Assembly (NCBI RefSeq): GCF_000485595.1
Contig: NW_014578933.1
Span: 10,801-45,507, forward strand
DNA from: Priapulus caudatus
Lineage: Eukaryota; Priapulida; Priapulimorpha; Priapulimorphida; Priapulidae
Length of the DNA: 34,707 bases
Direction: 5' to 3'
The notes under the pieces: generated by a model
Told to the model about the DNA's origin: nothing
Seen by the model: only the letters and a program-made list of their open reading frames with translations
Database searches by the model: none
Part shown: piece after piece, positions 10,482 to 22,492 of the stretch
Layout: each line of letters begins with the position of its first letter
Position numbering within the stretch: the stretch's first letter is position 1
Made by a program: the position numbers and the translations under genes

Positions 10482-13400
10482 TCATGTATCCATAATCTTC
10501 TTTGCTTTTATTTCTAACGTGTCGTCCATCTTTTCTTTCATACGTATGATACTGTCCAGGTTGTCTAGCTGTTGCTGAAGCCATGTTCTCTGCTTTTCTG
10601 GTGAAAGGTTTCGTATGCTCATCAAACCTGGGAAAAATAAATAACACATCCAAAGAGTTAGATTCTGGAAGCATCAACTAAACGGAAAGTTGACGATTCC
10701 TACCACGAGGTGGCAGCACCTGGCAGCCGTACCATCGTGAGATTGACGAGCACGAATGCTGTTGTTACCTTTGATGCGATCAGGCATGTCACACCACGGC
10801 GTGAAGCTGATATCACAGTGCAGCTGTACGTTGATGACAAGACAGGGAGCTTCCTCTATGTGGAGCAGCATCTTTGATTCAATGTTGAACTGAACAGTGT
10901 CCAGGCCCGTACGTCGGTCTCGTTTCTCGTTCTGCCACGTAAACGTAAACAACACATAGGGACGATCACAAATTTTTTTACACTGGAATCACAAATCTGA
11001 TGACAAATTCTAGCACCTGGGACGACAAACGTTACTACACTACCGCCCTACTAACTGCTATCTACTGTACAAAATATATACTGCTGCCAGCAGTTACTTG
11101 TGTGGGGGCATTTAGGCAACACAGGGCATTTCACTAACAGAAATGTATCCCCTGAAGAAAAACGCACACTCCAAAATCGTCACCTCCTGTAATGTCACAA
11201 GAAAACCTCACAAGAAAGCGTCACCTCCCGTAATGTTACACACAAAAACTCACAAGAAAGCATCACCCCCCAAAATGTTACCCACTACCCAGCACACAGT
11301 AAAAGCATGTCTCATGTTGAATATCATCTCGACGCGCCGCACGCACCACACGCGCGACTCAAGAGAAGCGAAATTCGCGCGGGATGCTCACCTGTCTTTG
11401 CTCGACGGTACGAATCATGTCGCGCGAGCGAACGTCCTTCTTGTGCATGTGCAGAAATGTGCCGTTTGTTCCCGTCGTGATACCGACCGGTCTGCTAACC
11501 TAACGAAATTCGATGGAACATTACGTCTACGTTTAATTACGGACAAACGACTAGGAATCACAATCGACTAACTGCACAGCGAAGTCATGACTATACCATT
11601 GCAGGGCTCCCTCTGGATGTTTTAAAGTTTGAGCCAAGACTTGAGCAACAAAAGTGATTTTTAGCCACCAATGCAAAAGTATAGCCACTATTCACTTTAT
11701 CGTATGTGCTAAGCAAGGCATAAACAGGCGATAGGTATCAGAAAAAAGGTGTTAGAAAAATTTTATGAAACGACACTGCAAATTGACGATTTCGTTAGTC
11801 AATTCTAATTTTCTGAGCAGTGAAATCATTCGCCAATTGTATTCGTGACTTAGTGTAGTAAAATCGCCACTGTTATTTATTGATCGTATTTTGCGAGGGG
11901 TGGCGGACCACCAGCAGTAGCCCTGCCATTCAGTGATCACTTACTTTGTGAATGTATCTACAATGTAGTGTTCATGGTTACACTAAAGATCTTTTGGTTT
12001 GCACTGTGAATGCTCAACACGTTACGTCTCCTGAGGATATGTAATACGATTCTCAATTTCACTATTTCCACTGTCAACCTCTGTCTCACACGGCATTCAC
12101 AGTTGTGCTATACTTACATTCATCTTGGCATCTATAATTCTTCGGTAGAATTCATCATCCTCTCTCCCCCACCCCCAAAACTTGTTGGACATGCCGTTCA
12201 GCTGAAGTACGAAAGTATCAGCATGAGAATGCTAAATTGGCTTTCAGGAGACGTTTTCACCACCTGACTGTGTTCTCTAGGCAATAGCTTTGACAGAACG
12301 TCCAACTTAATCTTTCTAATTGTATCAGATTCGGCTTTTTCGCTAATAACAAACACGTGCACACTCTATTGCAGTGTGTTACTCACTGCATATCTTTTTA
12401 GCGATGATAAATTTTTTAACTAGCATAGCTTTCAACTTTTCATTTACTAGTCATGCATTCGTACTGAAGTACGTAACTAACGTATTTAATTGCACTCGCT
12501 TTTTGAAAGTGTTTGTTCGCCACCAACAGAATTCCTCCGACGAAAGTCTTGTAGTGATATTTCGGGTGTAAATCAGGTGCCGCTATGTGAAACGGACCCC
12601 GTTCGGGGTAGGCATAGCTCAGATTCGCATTCAGGGGTAAGAGATCAACGTCGTGCATTGCAATGTAGTCACAGAGCTGCTTGCTCTGCAGGAAACCAAC
12701 ATTGATGAGGGACGCACGGTTGAACCTATCAGAAAAGACAAGTTTGCTTTGATACATCTACGTGCGAATCTGAAGCACGCAGAAATGTAATGCAGCAATG
12801 GATCAAACGCCTCCAGATGGACGCATTCAAACCACGACACGAAATTGATCACGATGTCAACACACAGGTTTGACGAATATCCTATCATCTTTACTTTAAC
12901 CACCTTTTTTGACCATATCTAATGCAAAGGAGCAAAAAGCCTAGAGAACATATAGGCAGGCATGTACAACCTTTGCAAATAGGCAGAGCCACATGTGATT
13001 TAGACGGTAATATTATTATATAATTAATACATGTAGATTAAATAACATAATTGCTCAGCACCTTCATACCTGTAGTTATCAACCTGGTTAACGATATAGA
13101 TAATGTGCCGAACTTTTTGCTCATTCAGAAATCTGTGCAGGTATGGCACAAACTTCTGCAGCTGTTCGAATCTGTCTCGGAATGGTACGATCACGGCCAG
13201 CCGATGCGGCCCCCAGCTCAGGTTATCTGGCAGGTCTTCCACGCGGCTTGCTAAACAATTAAGGCACAGTAAACTGTAGTGTTGCACTTCGCGGTCGATA
13301 GATACGTTCAAATGGACTTGGACATTCGTATTTTGCAAAGCAAATGAGTGCCGCCGCTTCACGCAAAGTAGTTGCACATGCGTGCAAATATAGTAAGATT

Positions 13401-13973
13401 TTTTTTTAATTACAAGATGGTACTAATTAAATGCACAGATCTTTCTCATTTTGCCATCATTCTATAGTAAAATACAGTCAATCTGTGATAGTTGGAAGGA
13501 CTGCATATTGGGTGGGACAAAGGCAATGAAATACTGCTGCAATATTTTCTCATGTTTCTGTTAAAAAACTCAATTTGGTGAAACAATGATAAGCACATGT
13601 ATGTATGTTGTTACAGACAGTCTATAATGTTGAAATATACACAAGAAAATGGAAGTTATGGTGAGTTTTTGCAAACAGATATATTGGAACACTTCAACAG
13701 TCTAGAATTTGTGCGATTTTTTCCGGTGACATGTTTTTGACGACAATACACAGAGAACAAAACGTCAGTTTTAAAAATTTGTCGCACCTTACCAATTGCC
13801 ATTTTCTCCAGTTTCAGATCCATAACATTCTTTTCTGGACAAGCACAATCACGCTGGCTTTTGATTGGTTGGAATGCGAGTAGACAGGTGATAACAACTG
13901 TTACCAGTACACACAGAGTCAGACATCTTACCCACGGCGTTCTCAACAACCTCATCTCATGATAAATTGGCAT
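10482..13973 (-). CDS. B4GALT7: Xylosylprotein beta-1,4-galactosyltransferase 7, 7 exons
   Basis: This is a type II Golgi enzyme. It adds galactose from UDP-Gal to xylose on proteoglycan cores, the second step of the glycosaminoglycan linker. Exons in transcription order: 13793-13973, 13070-13250, 12500-12725, 12118-12201, 11392-11499, 10769-10931, 10482-10627. Phases agree (1,2,0,0,0,1). The product is 362 aa; human is 327. There is a short cytosolic tail, then a membrane segment at about 16-34. Next come [19 protein letters not shown], then [26 protein letters not shown] has the DVD metal motif at 146-148; [11 protein letters not shown] is at 204-214. HMH is at 241-243 and TPWC at 304-307. 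Intron 3 fits only with a GC donor. The last exon adds 48 residues beyond the usual end. The first ATG is used here; Met7 is an alternative. A splice acceptor at 14029-14040 suggests an upstream non-coding exon. Confidence 0.97.
11179..11290. repeat. Minisatellite, about 41-bp unit, in B4GALT7 intron 5
   Basis: Two units (11179-11219 and 11220-11261) share GTCACCTCC(T/C)GTAATGT and CTCACAAGAAAGC. A third degenerate partial unit begins at 11262. Confidence 0.75.
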
Positions 13974-14341
13974 AGGCTGCCGTCTTGCCTAGGCACTATA
14001 CCTGGATATTGGCTGACCAAACATAAACCTAAATGAGAAACAAAAATGTAAGTGGAAATTAAACATTAAAGTTAGATAAACCGTAGAAGGCTGCATCAAT
14101 GGTTATACTTATAGCGACTATAGCTAGTAACTGTAGTATGTTATTTTGATAATTCCATGAGAGAGATGCAGGATCTAGTACTATAGGATATATAAACATG
14201 TAAAGGATGAAGGCTATTAACTATTAGTGCTAGAGCTTATGTGCTGCTAATGCTATACCCATGTATCCCTTTGCTCTGCAACATACTGTGGTAGAAATAA
14301 TGGGTTTTAAGTTTTAGAATTTAATGCCTGTGTCACCGTCA

Positions 14342-14372
14342 GTGTGTGTTTGTGTGTGTGTGTGTGTGTGTA
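14342..14372. repeat. (GT)n microsatellite
   Basis: A GTGTGT run of about 30 bp lies in the spacer between B4GALT7 and SIL1, followed by CGTGCG sequence. Confidence 0.9.
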
Positions 14373-14439
14373 CGTGTGCGCGCTCGTACCTGCGTGCGTC
14401 CGTATCGCACATCGGTACAACTAATGCTGTCGCAGACAA

Positions 14440-15620
14440 ATCAGTCAAATGCTAGAGTAGAGATAAACCGACCAGGCTCGCCGACTGTTACACGGCGGAG
14501 GAGGCCAACGTAGTGTTAAGCGAGAAGGGAACTTGTGGCTAGAGTAGAGATAGCTCTAGTACTATAGCCCGCTTTCATTAACTAAATAACTTGACGTCAC
14601 CCAAAATGTACTACTACTACTATTAGGCTGAATCATAGCTGCCCATGTGTTTTGCCTACATTTCGGGTGACGTCATTGCGAGTACACAAAAGCATTTCAA
14701 AACGAAACGCAAGTAGTGCTAGCACTTTGTGGAATAAATGGATAAATACATGGTGTAAAGTTGTGGAAAGGGTTCAAAAAGATAGGTGAGATGTCCATGT
14801 AGATAAATAAGTGTTAAAAAGCCCGATCATTTTCCGTTTTGTGAGCCATTTCGAGTATAACCTGTCAGGACCCGGTGTTGCTGTGAAATCCAGCGAGTCT
14901 TACAATACCCCCTGGGTCTCGCTTGTATGTGTGGCGCTGCAGGAGGCCTGATAGACTCGCTCTGATTGGTCTGATTGTTTGTAAATGGCGAACGTAATTT
15001 ACTAGATTTTTTTTTTTTAGATTTTAAAATTTATTTACGCTTTCAAGTATATTACATTTTTACATATATCACAACAGATTTTTTGAAATAAGTACAGCGA
15101 GGGAGGGCGAATTGACTATACAGTCTTCAAGTCAGCCACTCCGCAATACTAAAGTTAAATGAAGCGGGGTTTCTGAAAAACAATCTTTTAAGAAGTGAAT
15201 AACGATTGAAGTGAATGTATACACATATCAGTAGCAAGGTAAAGCCATGTAGAAGGGAACGGTAGGTTTTTTTTCGCGCCAATAGCGGCGTACGGGCCGC
15301 ATTAGCAGCGCATGCATTTTGCATGCAATCTCACGAAATTTCAATAAGCCCCGTTTTGTCCCAATAACCCTCACCAAATTATAAAAAAGGTTATATGGGA
15401 CAGAATTATTCGGTCTAGAGTAGAGACAGCTTTCATTAATCTGATTTTCATTAGGCCTACTGACTACACTTTACAGCTACAAATATAGGGGGTACGGTAA
15501 TGCTATAGTAACTAGAGCTATAACTGATTCTGTGAAGTATAACTATAAGTTGTTAATAGTGTCAATATTGTCACAGAATAATACAGACCATATACAGGTA
15601 TATATAGTGCTTTGATAGTT
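14440..15620. repeat. Cluster of related repeat fragments, no gene seen
   Basis: Short shared motifs recur here and in 15900-16180: CTAGAGTAGAGATA (14452, 14538, with a CTAGAGTAGAGACA variant near 15415), CTCTAGTACTATAGCCCGC (14553), CCGACCAGGCT (14468). An AT-rich patch with a T run sits near 15006. I find no coding exon in either strand between 14041 and 16700. Confidence 0.45.
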
Positions 15621-15904
15621 GAGGACAGTTACAGGTAGTGTTACTGTTACTGGGCGCCGCCATTACACGATTTGCGTTGCCCTCTAGCGAGCAAAAAGTC
15701 GCACAAGTTCCATGCCTTCTATTTTAGTTCTATGAACAACACGTAAAGCTCTCAGACTCATGTATACATAATACAAGTTGGACTCGAGTATTTGTTTTTC
15801 GTAGGGTTTAATGGTTTTACTAAGAAATATTTAATATTTTTAAGAAACATACAAAAATTTCACCTCCCCAGTTAGGTACGGTAGCTTCTCCTCTATATCT
15901 ATGC

Positions 15905-16110
15905 TCTACTCTAGTAGTAACCCGACCAGGCTGTGTGACTATGTGCTCTGCTAACGTCAATATTGACCCTAGCAATACCGTTTCTTGGAGCTACTCCAGT
16001 AGTAGTACTCTATATAGCGCGACCAGGCTGTGCGACGGATTGTCTATACGGTATTCTAACCCTAGCAATACCGTTTCTTGGAGCTATAGTACTCTATAGC
16101 CCGCGTTTCA
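15905..16110. repeat. Tandem duplication, unit about 93 bp
   Basis: Two units share CGACCAGGCTGTG(T/C)GAC and CCCTAGCAATACCGTTTCTT followed by GGAGCTA. The second copies lie near 16019 and 16061. An apparent 110-codon open frame at 15963-16295 is made of these repeats plus telomere-like CCCTAA, and is not a gene. Confidence 0.75.
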
Positions 16111-16129
16111 TAACTGCCGCAGGTACGCG

Positions 16130-16253
16130 GGCCCAAGGATGGAGAACATGGGTCCCAATAAAACCCGCGGGCTATAGTACTAGAACGGCCAAATCCTATT
16201 TGACAACCCCAGGTTTAAAAACCCTAACCCTAACCCTAACCCTAACACTAACC
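16130..16253. repeat. Partial copy of the telomere-repeat element
   Basis: GCCCAAGGATGGAGAACATG, then GGTCCCAATAAAACC, at 16131-16166 matches the end of the element at 3672-4020. CCCTAA repeats follow at 16220-16253. The right-hand inverted end is not visible, so it is truncated. Confidence 0.65.
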
Positions 16254-16773
16254 AAACTCACGACATGGGTGTGTAAACACTACTTTGACCACTAGTTGAG
16301 AGAGCTAGGTACCTAGAGCTAGGTACGGTATAGAGGGTTCCGCGACTTGGTCTAAAAATAGCAATATTACCTACAATCCCGTGCCGCCGGCCATACCGGT
16401 CACAAATCGAGCGAACACGCGTCACGTATAATGTGCCACTCTGCACAATCAACCGATTTTACATTGGCTATAGTGTTATTATTGCAATAGATATTAGAAG
16501 TAAGAGGATACCGATTTACCAGACAGCTAGGTTTATCAGCGTGGGTTTTAGGTGCTGCAGTTCAATGAGGCTGCCACACAGTCGGCAGATTCGTAGATTG
16601 AGCAGATCGGAAGATTGCACGCAACACATATTATGTTCATAGACTTGAGTTTGTTTACATCGTGAGAGTTCAGAAATTTCACCGATTTTACTGCATCTAT
16701 TCTAGCTATCAAACGCAGCTTTTTATAATAGCTAGTGTATGCACGTTTGTCGACTGTCTGTAGTGTACGTAGT

Positions 16774-16860
16774 ATGGATAAGTACTTTGATTCACTAGAC
16801 AACGTAGCGAAAGCACGCTATCTCGAGAAAATTGCGCTCGACACGTCAGACTCGGTGTAA
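16774..16860 (+). other. Small open frame (28 aa) upstream of SIL1
   Basis: An ATG-initiated frame opens with MDKYFDSLDNVAKARYLEKI and ends at TAA. It resembles, from memory, the start of a widespread uncharacterised mobile-element-linked protein family in invertebrates (a Y/F-x-SLD-x-x-A-x-x-RYLEK pattern). It lies 103 bp before the SIL1 start, so it could act as an upstream ORF if it is in the SIL1 leader, or it may be a relic. Confidence 0.25.
16842..16848 (-). promoter_or_regulatory. Candidate UPR element (TGACGTG) before SIL1
   Basis: CACGTCA on the plus strand is TGACGTG on the minus strand, the XBP1/ATF6-type UPR element core (established knowledge). It lies 116 bp upstream of the SIL1 ATG. 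SIL1 is an unfolded-protein-response target in other organisms, so the placement is sensible, but a 7-mer alone is weak. Confidence 0.25.
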
Positions 16861-16963
16861 CGTGAGTGGAACGGAACTGTTGAGCGCGGACCAGTTAATA
16901 ATCATGATAATTTTCAGAGCTACATTTACAAGTTACTACAACTACAACTTACAAGTCTTCATT

Positions 16964-19802
16964 ATGTCGGTGTTTTGGTTGCTTGTTTCGTTCTGGTGGT
17001 GTATGGGCGTAAACAATCCTACTGTTATAACTGGTAAGTCATCTGTGGAGTATTTAAGTGGCTTTGATACTTGGGAGTTTGAGAGAAGATAATTAAGAAT
17101 TAGATGATAATTAGTTTATTAGTTATAAATATTGAAGTGAATAAAGTAGGCATCTACTGTCTGTATTATTATACAAGCAATTCAGTTATAAAAGGGTAGA
17201 TTAGGTAGTTAAGAAATAAATCAATAAATTTTTGAGCTCATGTTATTTTAATTAATGTAATGCAATTAATGCATGTATTGGTAAATTGCATGCTTACTGG
17301 TAATTTTGATATGAAGCATTATGTGTGGTTTTTATTGATTTGTGTTTTCACTGTTTCAGTGTCAATGGATACACAATCTAACCTCAACAAGCAATCAAGT
17401 GCCTTGGCCATAGTTGACAAAAATGGTGGGAATGATAATGAAGAGGAGGTGACGGTCTCTGAGGAGGAGGTCATACAAAATATAAATGAATTTACTCCTA
17501 CAAATGAGTGGAAAACAATTGAAGAAGGTAGGTTATGTTTATATTGGTATATCAGATGAACAAGGTAGTGCCATTTATTGTTACTGTTAGTAATTAACTG
17601 AATATCACATGGTACTGTAATTTAACCTATAATACAACATATTACTTAATTGCATGCAGTGGTTTATTTGTTGGCCAGCCCATTACAGTTGTGTATATTC
17701 TGTTGTTTTCTATTTTCAGGTCAGGTTATTCCTGCTGGGCTGCATGTGAGAATTGACCTGCAGACAGGTAAAAAGGAAGCAAAGCTGATTGACAAAAATA
17801 ATGATGAACCTCTTGAAACAACCAGTGGTCCGGCCAGTATGTCCTTCACTCCAGAGGAGCTTAAGATGGCACTAAAGAATATGAAGTTGTCCCATGATGA
17901 TGTCAAACATGGAGATGTTAGTTCTAAACTCGATTTGTCTCTAACGATATTTGAATTCAGTGAACATTAGCAGCTGAAGGAACTTTTAACATACCAATGT
18001 ACACTTTCACATTGCAGTTGCCAATATTTTATTATTTTAAAACCAATGCGACCTGCTGCAATGACAACAAAATGTTATTTAGAGAACAGAACTGATATTA
18101 TATTACGTTAATATTGTCATTTATCTTGACGAATGAATGACAAGGAATTAAGAATAATTTGGCACATTATCAGGCAAACTTTCAACTGCTTGATTGTTCG
18201 TAGAGGGGTCTGTGTCAATGATCTCTCTACATTGATCACTCTGTCAATATGCGAAGTTTACGTTTCATCTCGTGTAAACACCCTGCACAGGTACATCGCA
18301 CAATGTCGCATAGTGAAAAGGCGGCAGGCACCGCGTTTCGTTCATACGCTGAGCTGAAGCGCACCCTTGGTGAGATGAGCATGAGAGAGGAGTCAGATGC
18401 CACCGTGATGGCTCGACTGCTAGCCGAATATGGAGCATCACACGACACTGAGAAGCGCCGGAACATTCTTGTTGACCTAGAGTACTACGTGCATCAGGTC
18501 AGTGCCATGGCTGAGGCTGGCCAATGTCCAGCTAGTTACTGCATCTAGCTGTTTACTTTACTAAAGAATAACGCATTTTGTAATTGAATTTCTTGTGCAC
18601 TGCTACATATGTCTATTCGTTTTGTTATAATATTGTTAGAGCCTTTTCTTTATATTTTTATGTGAGAAAATTTTGTTCGTTTTAGATCGACAATGCACAG
18701 GATTTTGTGAAGATGGGAGGTTTGGCAGTTGTCAGAGAAGCACTGAACAGCAGCCATAGTGAGCTGAGAGCAGAGGCAGCACACGTGCTGGGATCTTCTC
18801 TGCAAAGGTACCATGCACCACATGGCTGCTGCAGTACAATACAAGGAGCAAGTATGCTTCCTGCAGTGAATAATAAATGTTGTCAAACAAATTATGGGGT
18901 TGTGATTATGTGAAATCATGCAGCATCTGTTACCTAGCGTAGAGGCATTATCTTATTGCCGTAATTAATATCTTTTATCAGAACTTAAATTTGCAATTGT
19001 GAGTGGTAAATTCAGCATTTGCCAATTAATGTACAATTACTGCACTTTAACAATTACAATTATGTACAATTAGTTGCAACAATAATAAATACCTTTTAAA
19101 TAGAACTTAAATTTGCCATTGCGCAAAGTTGTCCAACTGTGGCCACTTAGCGTAGCATGAGCGCACACTTCCTACTTGCAGCAATCCGAAGGTTCAGGTC
19201 GCTGTGTTGGAAGCAGCAATGCTGCAACCTCTTATACACCGCCTCAATGAAATCCCAGCAGATCTGACGGAGAGGCGACGTATGCTCTATGCCATCTCCT
19301 GCCTTGTGCGTCACTTTCCACTCGCCCAGGAGAAATTTGTTTCGTACGGTGGGATTCAGGTACGTGCCGGTATTTTGAAACATTTGCGTAAGACTCAAAC
19401 ATAACTGGTACAAATCTAGTTAAAGTTCAGAGCACATCGTCAGCTGTGTCACATATATATACATATATGCATATATATACATGTACATATATATGCCATC
19501 AGGGTGTTTCGTAATCTAGGTGTCGGTGACTATAATATGTTATCTGTACTGTAAATGTGAGAGCAGTCTGTAGTGAACGTCTACATGTTTCATACACCAG
19601 GTACTTGTCGGCTTGTTTGAAAACTCCGGAGTACATAAGCTACAAGTGAAAGCCGTGGATTTGGTATCAGATCTTCTAGTAGAGAGGCATGGGATATTAG
19701 AAGACACAGTTCCTCTTAATAATGAGCTGTTACAGCAAAGATTGCAGCAGTATAACAGGTGGCAGCATTTATGCTTGTCTTATGTTTGTTTTATGGCTTA
19801 TA

Positions 19803-19857
<55 letters not shown>

Positions 19858-19862
19858 TAGTG

Positions 19863-19914
<52 letters not shown>

Positions 19915-22492
19915 TGTGCGTGTGTGTGTGCATGTGTGTGCATGTGCTCATAATTGTGTTAATATATTATTAATTACCTATGGAAATTCAGTAATGTTAT
20001 ATTAAACAATTTTTGCTATTTGGCCCTCTTCCAATAGCAGTTGTTTGCCAGTGCTTACCAAGCATTAAGGACACTGTCCAGCTTTTGCAAGGATATTGCT
20101 CTAATGAAGATTAAATGTTTATTGACAAATAAATTGAATCGATCACATGTTTTATTTATAGATGAGATGTATGTCTATGCTCGTGCCGAAAAATTTCATG
20201 AAATTTCCAGAACCTAATCATGTGACAGCAAAAATGTTGAAATTTTATGTAAAAATGGTATTTTGGATATTTCTTAATTTCCACAACAAGTGAGAAAGCA
20301 AAACATTCGCCACAAGTTCAGCACGGTATGAATCAAGAAAGGGTGTCAGGATTTCACTTTAAGCTTTATATTTACAGAAAAAAAGTGAAAAAACTGCTTA
20401 AAATTTAAGTCGCATGTTTGAATTGAAAATATTTGCAAATAAAGAACCGTATATAACTCATAAAATAAGGCACTTAATAAAAATCCCTGATGTGCTTTTT
20501 TACAGCAATATTTAACCATTAAAATGAGTGTAAAATTTAATTATTCCGAGTTGTAATCACATAGAAATATCCATTTATACATCGGTTACTGTGGCAAAAA
20601 TCCAAACGGGGAAATCAGCATTATTCTATTTTTCACAATCGACCGCCTGTGTGCAAAATAGGTGAACATGTGAAACGTCTACTGTTAGTACTTACTGCGA
20701 CGTATCCATGACTAACTGAAACCATTAAATTGGTAAAATGTTCAGTGCACCTTGAGAAATTGAAAAATCCTGACTCACGGTTTTGGTGCATATTGTGCAT
20801 TCCTTAAACAATAAAGATTGATGACAAAATCTGTGATTCACAGCTTTATACAATTGTGCACCTTGAGCAAGTACTGAGGTGAAAGTGAAATAGTGTTCTT
20901 CTACTGAAATTTTTTTTACTGTTATGTAGTGTAAATTTAGAGAAGGTACTACGTGATCAACTCTGGTGCAACCGGGTGGTCAAGCTCCTAATTACCGATG
21001 AACATGATACGAGAGAGAGGGTTCTACAAGCCCTCAAACTTCTGTCTCATGATGTATGCATTCCAACGAGCGATCAGGTATGTGCCTGTGTATTTTGAGT
21101 GGAATCATTACAATTTCTGTGATTGGAAGCTAAGCAGCACAATTTTATGATTTTAATAATCAAACGTCGTGATAAAAAGGTGCACTTCGACTTCATGGTT
21201 GCTCTTGTAACTTATGTTACCTGATGTACAATCCATTTGATTGCATGCATTACTATGATATTGTGATTGATTAGCATTTTGTATCACGTCATGCTACTGT
21301 ACAGTGACACCGATGTAACCTCAGGGTTCCGTGTAATATTACGGATATGTCAGTAGAAAGGAGTTAGTATAATGATAGACCAACATGATCCATTAGTAAA
21401 TGTATATTAGGTTGATAGTTTGTAGATAGGGTGTACGTAATTATATGTGTGTAATATGACTTGACTTGTCAAGTCTTATAACGGTCACTTCTTTTAGCAA
21501 GCAAACCTTTCTACGGACAGCTGTTGTTTCTGATGGTGATGGATGTGGTTTTTGTGGAATTTTCCTTTAGATGTAATCCAATTAGCAGCATGACTGAAGA
21601 TGAATGATAAAAAAGATTGATAACTGCGACTACTTTGGAAGTTTTAGTTTTAACATTTTATTCATGACAAATGATTTCAGATACAAATTAAAAACTTCAC
21701 ATAAACATTTGCCAATGACATGTTATGAATTTTGCACAAATGTGGTAATCCCATTTCACATGTATTTTAGGTGGGCTCTTCCTATACCGTCCCAAACTGC
21801 ATGCAGCGCCCCCTTCCCACACTCAGGATAATACCCGAGTGTGTATTCCCACACTCAGTAGAATTGAGCCAGAGCGAGAGCGCCATCTGTCGTGGAGTTT
21901 GATAACGTCCTACTTGCCATCGGGTAATGCTATCCCCCGGGCATGGAGGGAGGTTACCGCAACGTGGCAGCACTAGTGTTAGGATTAGGGTTAGAACCAA
22001 GATAGCGTTAGCGTTAGTGTTAGGGTTAGCGTTGGAGGTGTTGGAGTTCGCATTACCGGATGAGTAATGATTTTGAAGTATACGTCAACTGTATCACGTG
22101 ACCCTCTTTCCACGCCCGGGGGATAGCAACACCCCTTGCAATCTAGGCTTGTTTCTGCCACCTAGTGGCAGTTTTTGTCAATTATGAAATGACATTGCCG
22201 GGACAGACCCCATAATGCACTTGCAAGTTCAGTGTATAGATGTATCTTCATGCTAACATGTATGGGATTTGCTATTTGCAGAACAATACAGTGTTAGCCA
22301 TACGTTCTCTCATTGCATTTTTTCGGATTACATTGCCAGGATTTACTTGAGTTTCTGCAGACGATGCAGAGCGAGTATACCAGACTGGTGCAGGTAGATG
22401 GTGCCGATGATTCCTACTTCTTACATCTCCATCAGTTGGCAAGCGATGTGCTAGAAGTGCTGCGGCGGTCAGCTGTCAAAGACGAATTGTGA
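16964..22492 (+). CDS. SIL1: SIL1, ER nucleotide-exchange factor for BiP, 9 exons
   Basis: SIL1 is an armadillo-fold cochaperone in the ER lumen that releases ADP from BiP/HSPA5. Exons: 16964-17033, 17360-17527, 17720-17916, 18291-18497, 18686-18807, 19182-19359, 19601-19758, 20930-21077, 22340-22492. All introns are GT...AG, with phases 1,1,0,0,2,0,2,0. The product is 466 aa; human is 461. A hydrophobic signal peptide (residues 1-15) begins at the chosen ATG. An acidic stretch follows at about 45-60. TNEWKTIEEGQVIPAGLHVR sits near 71-90, followed by IDLQTGKKEAKL. DLEYYVHQIDNAQDFVKMGG is at 207-226. SNPKVQV is near 255, RRRMLYAISCLVRHFP near 280-295 and QQRLQQYN near 359-366. LITDEHDTRERVLQALKLL matches the human ALPEHDAREKVLQTL region. 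The protein ends in KDEL. Exon 8 and 9 joints reproduce human spacing exactly. Confidence 0.97.
19453..19494. repeat. TATACA-type repeat in SIL1 intron 6
   Basis: Alternating ATATAT/ACATAT runs, about 40 bp, intronic. Confidence 0.8.
19805..19940. repeat. (TA)n then (TGCG)n/(TG)n in SIL1 intron 7
   Basis: About 50 bp of TA is followed by about 50 bp of TGCG and then TG. Opposite-strand His/Thr/Arg-rich frames are artefacts. Confidence 0.92.
21815..21860. repeat. Hairpin CACACTCAGG...CCCGAGTGTG in SIL1 intron 8
   Basis: A 10-bp imperfect inverted repeat around ATAATA is followed by another CCCACACTCAG. It lies 70 bp left of the telomere-repeat element at 21928 and may belong to the same insertion complex. 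Confidence 0.55.
21928..22130. mobile_element. TIR element with TTAGGG-like core, SIL1 intron 8
   Basis: The ends TGCTATCCCCCGGGCATGGA (21928) and the complement of 22102-22130 form an imperfect TIR of about 27 bp. An inner inverted pair is CATCGGGTAATGC (21918) and GCATTACCGGATG (22050). The core (21975-22032) holds GTTAGG(A/G)TTAGGGTTAG and degenerate GTTAGCGTTAGTGTTAGGG. It is non-coding and about 200 bp long. Confidence 0.7.

Noticed and set aside
11143-11571. Plus-strand open frame of 142 codons
   Set aside because: It lies opposite B4GALT7 exon 5 and an intronic minisatellite; a shadow of the real minus-strand exon plus repeat.
16548-16802. Minus-strand ATG frame of 84 codons just upstream of SIL1
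   Set aside because: Plausible composition but no recognised domain and no splice or start context; kept out of the gene list.
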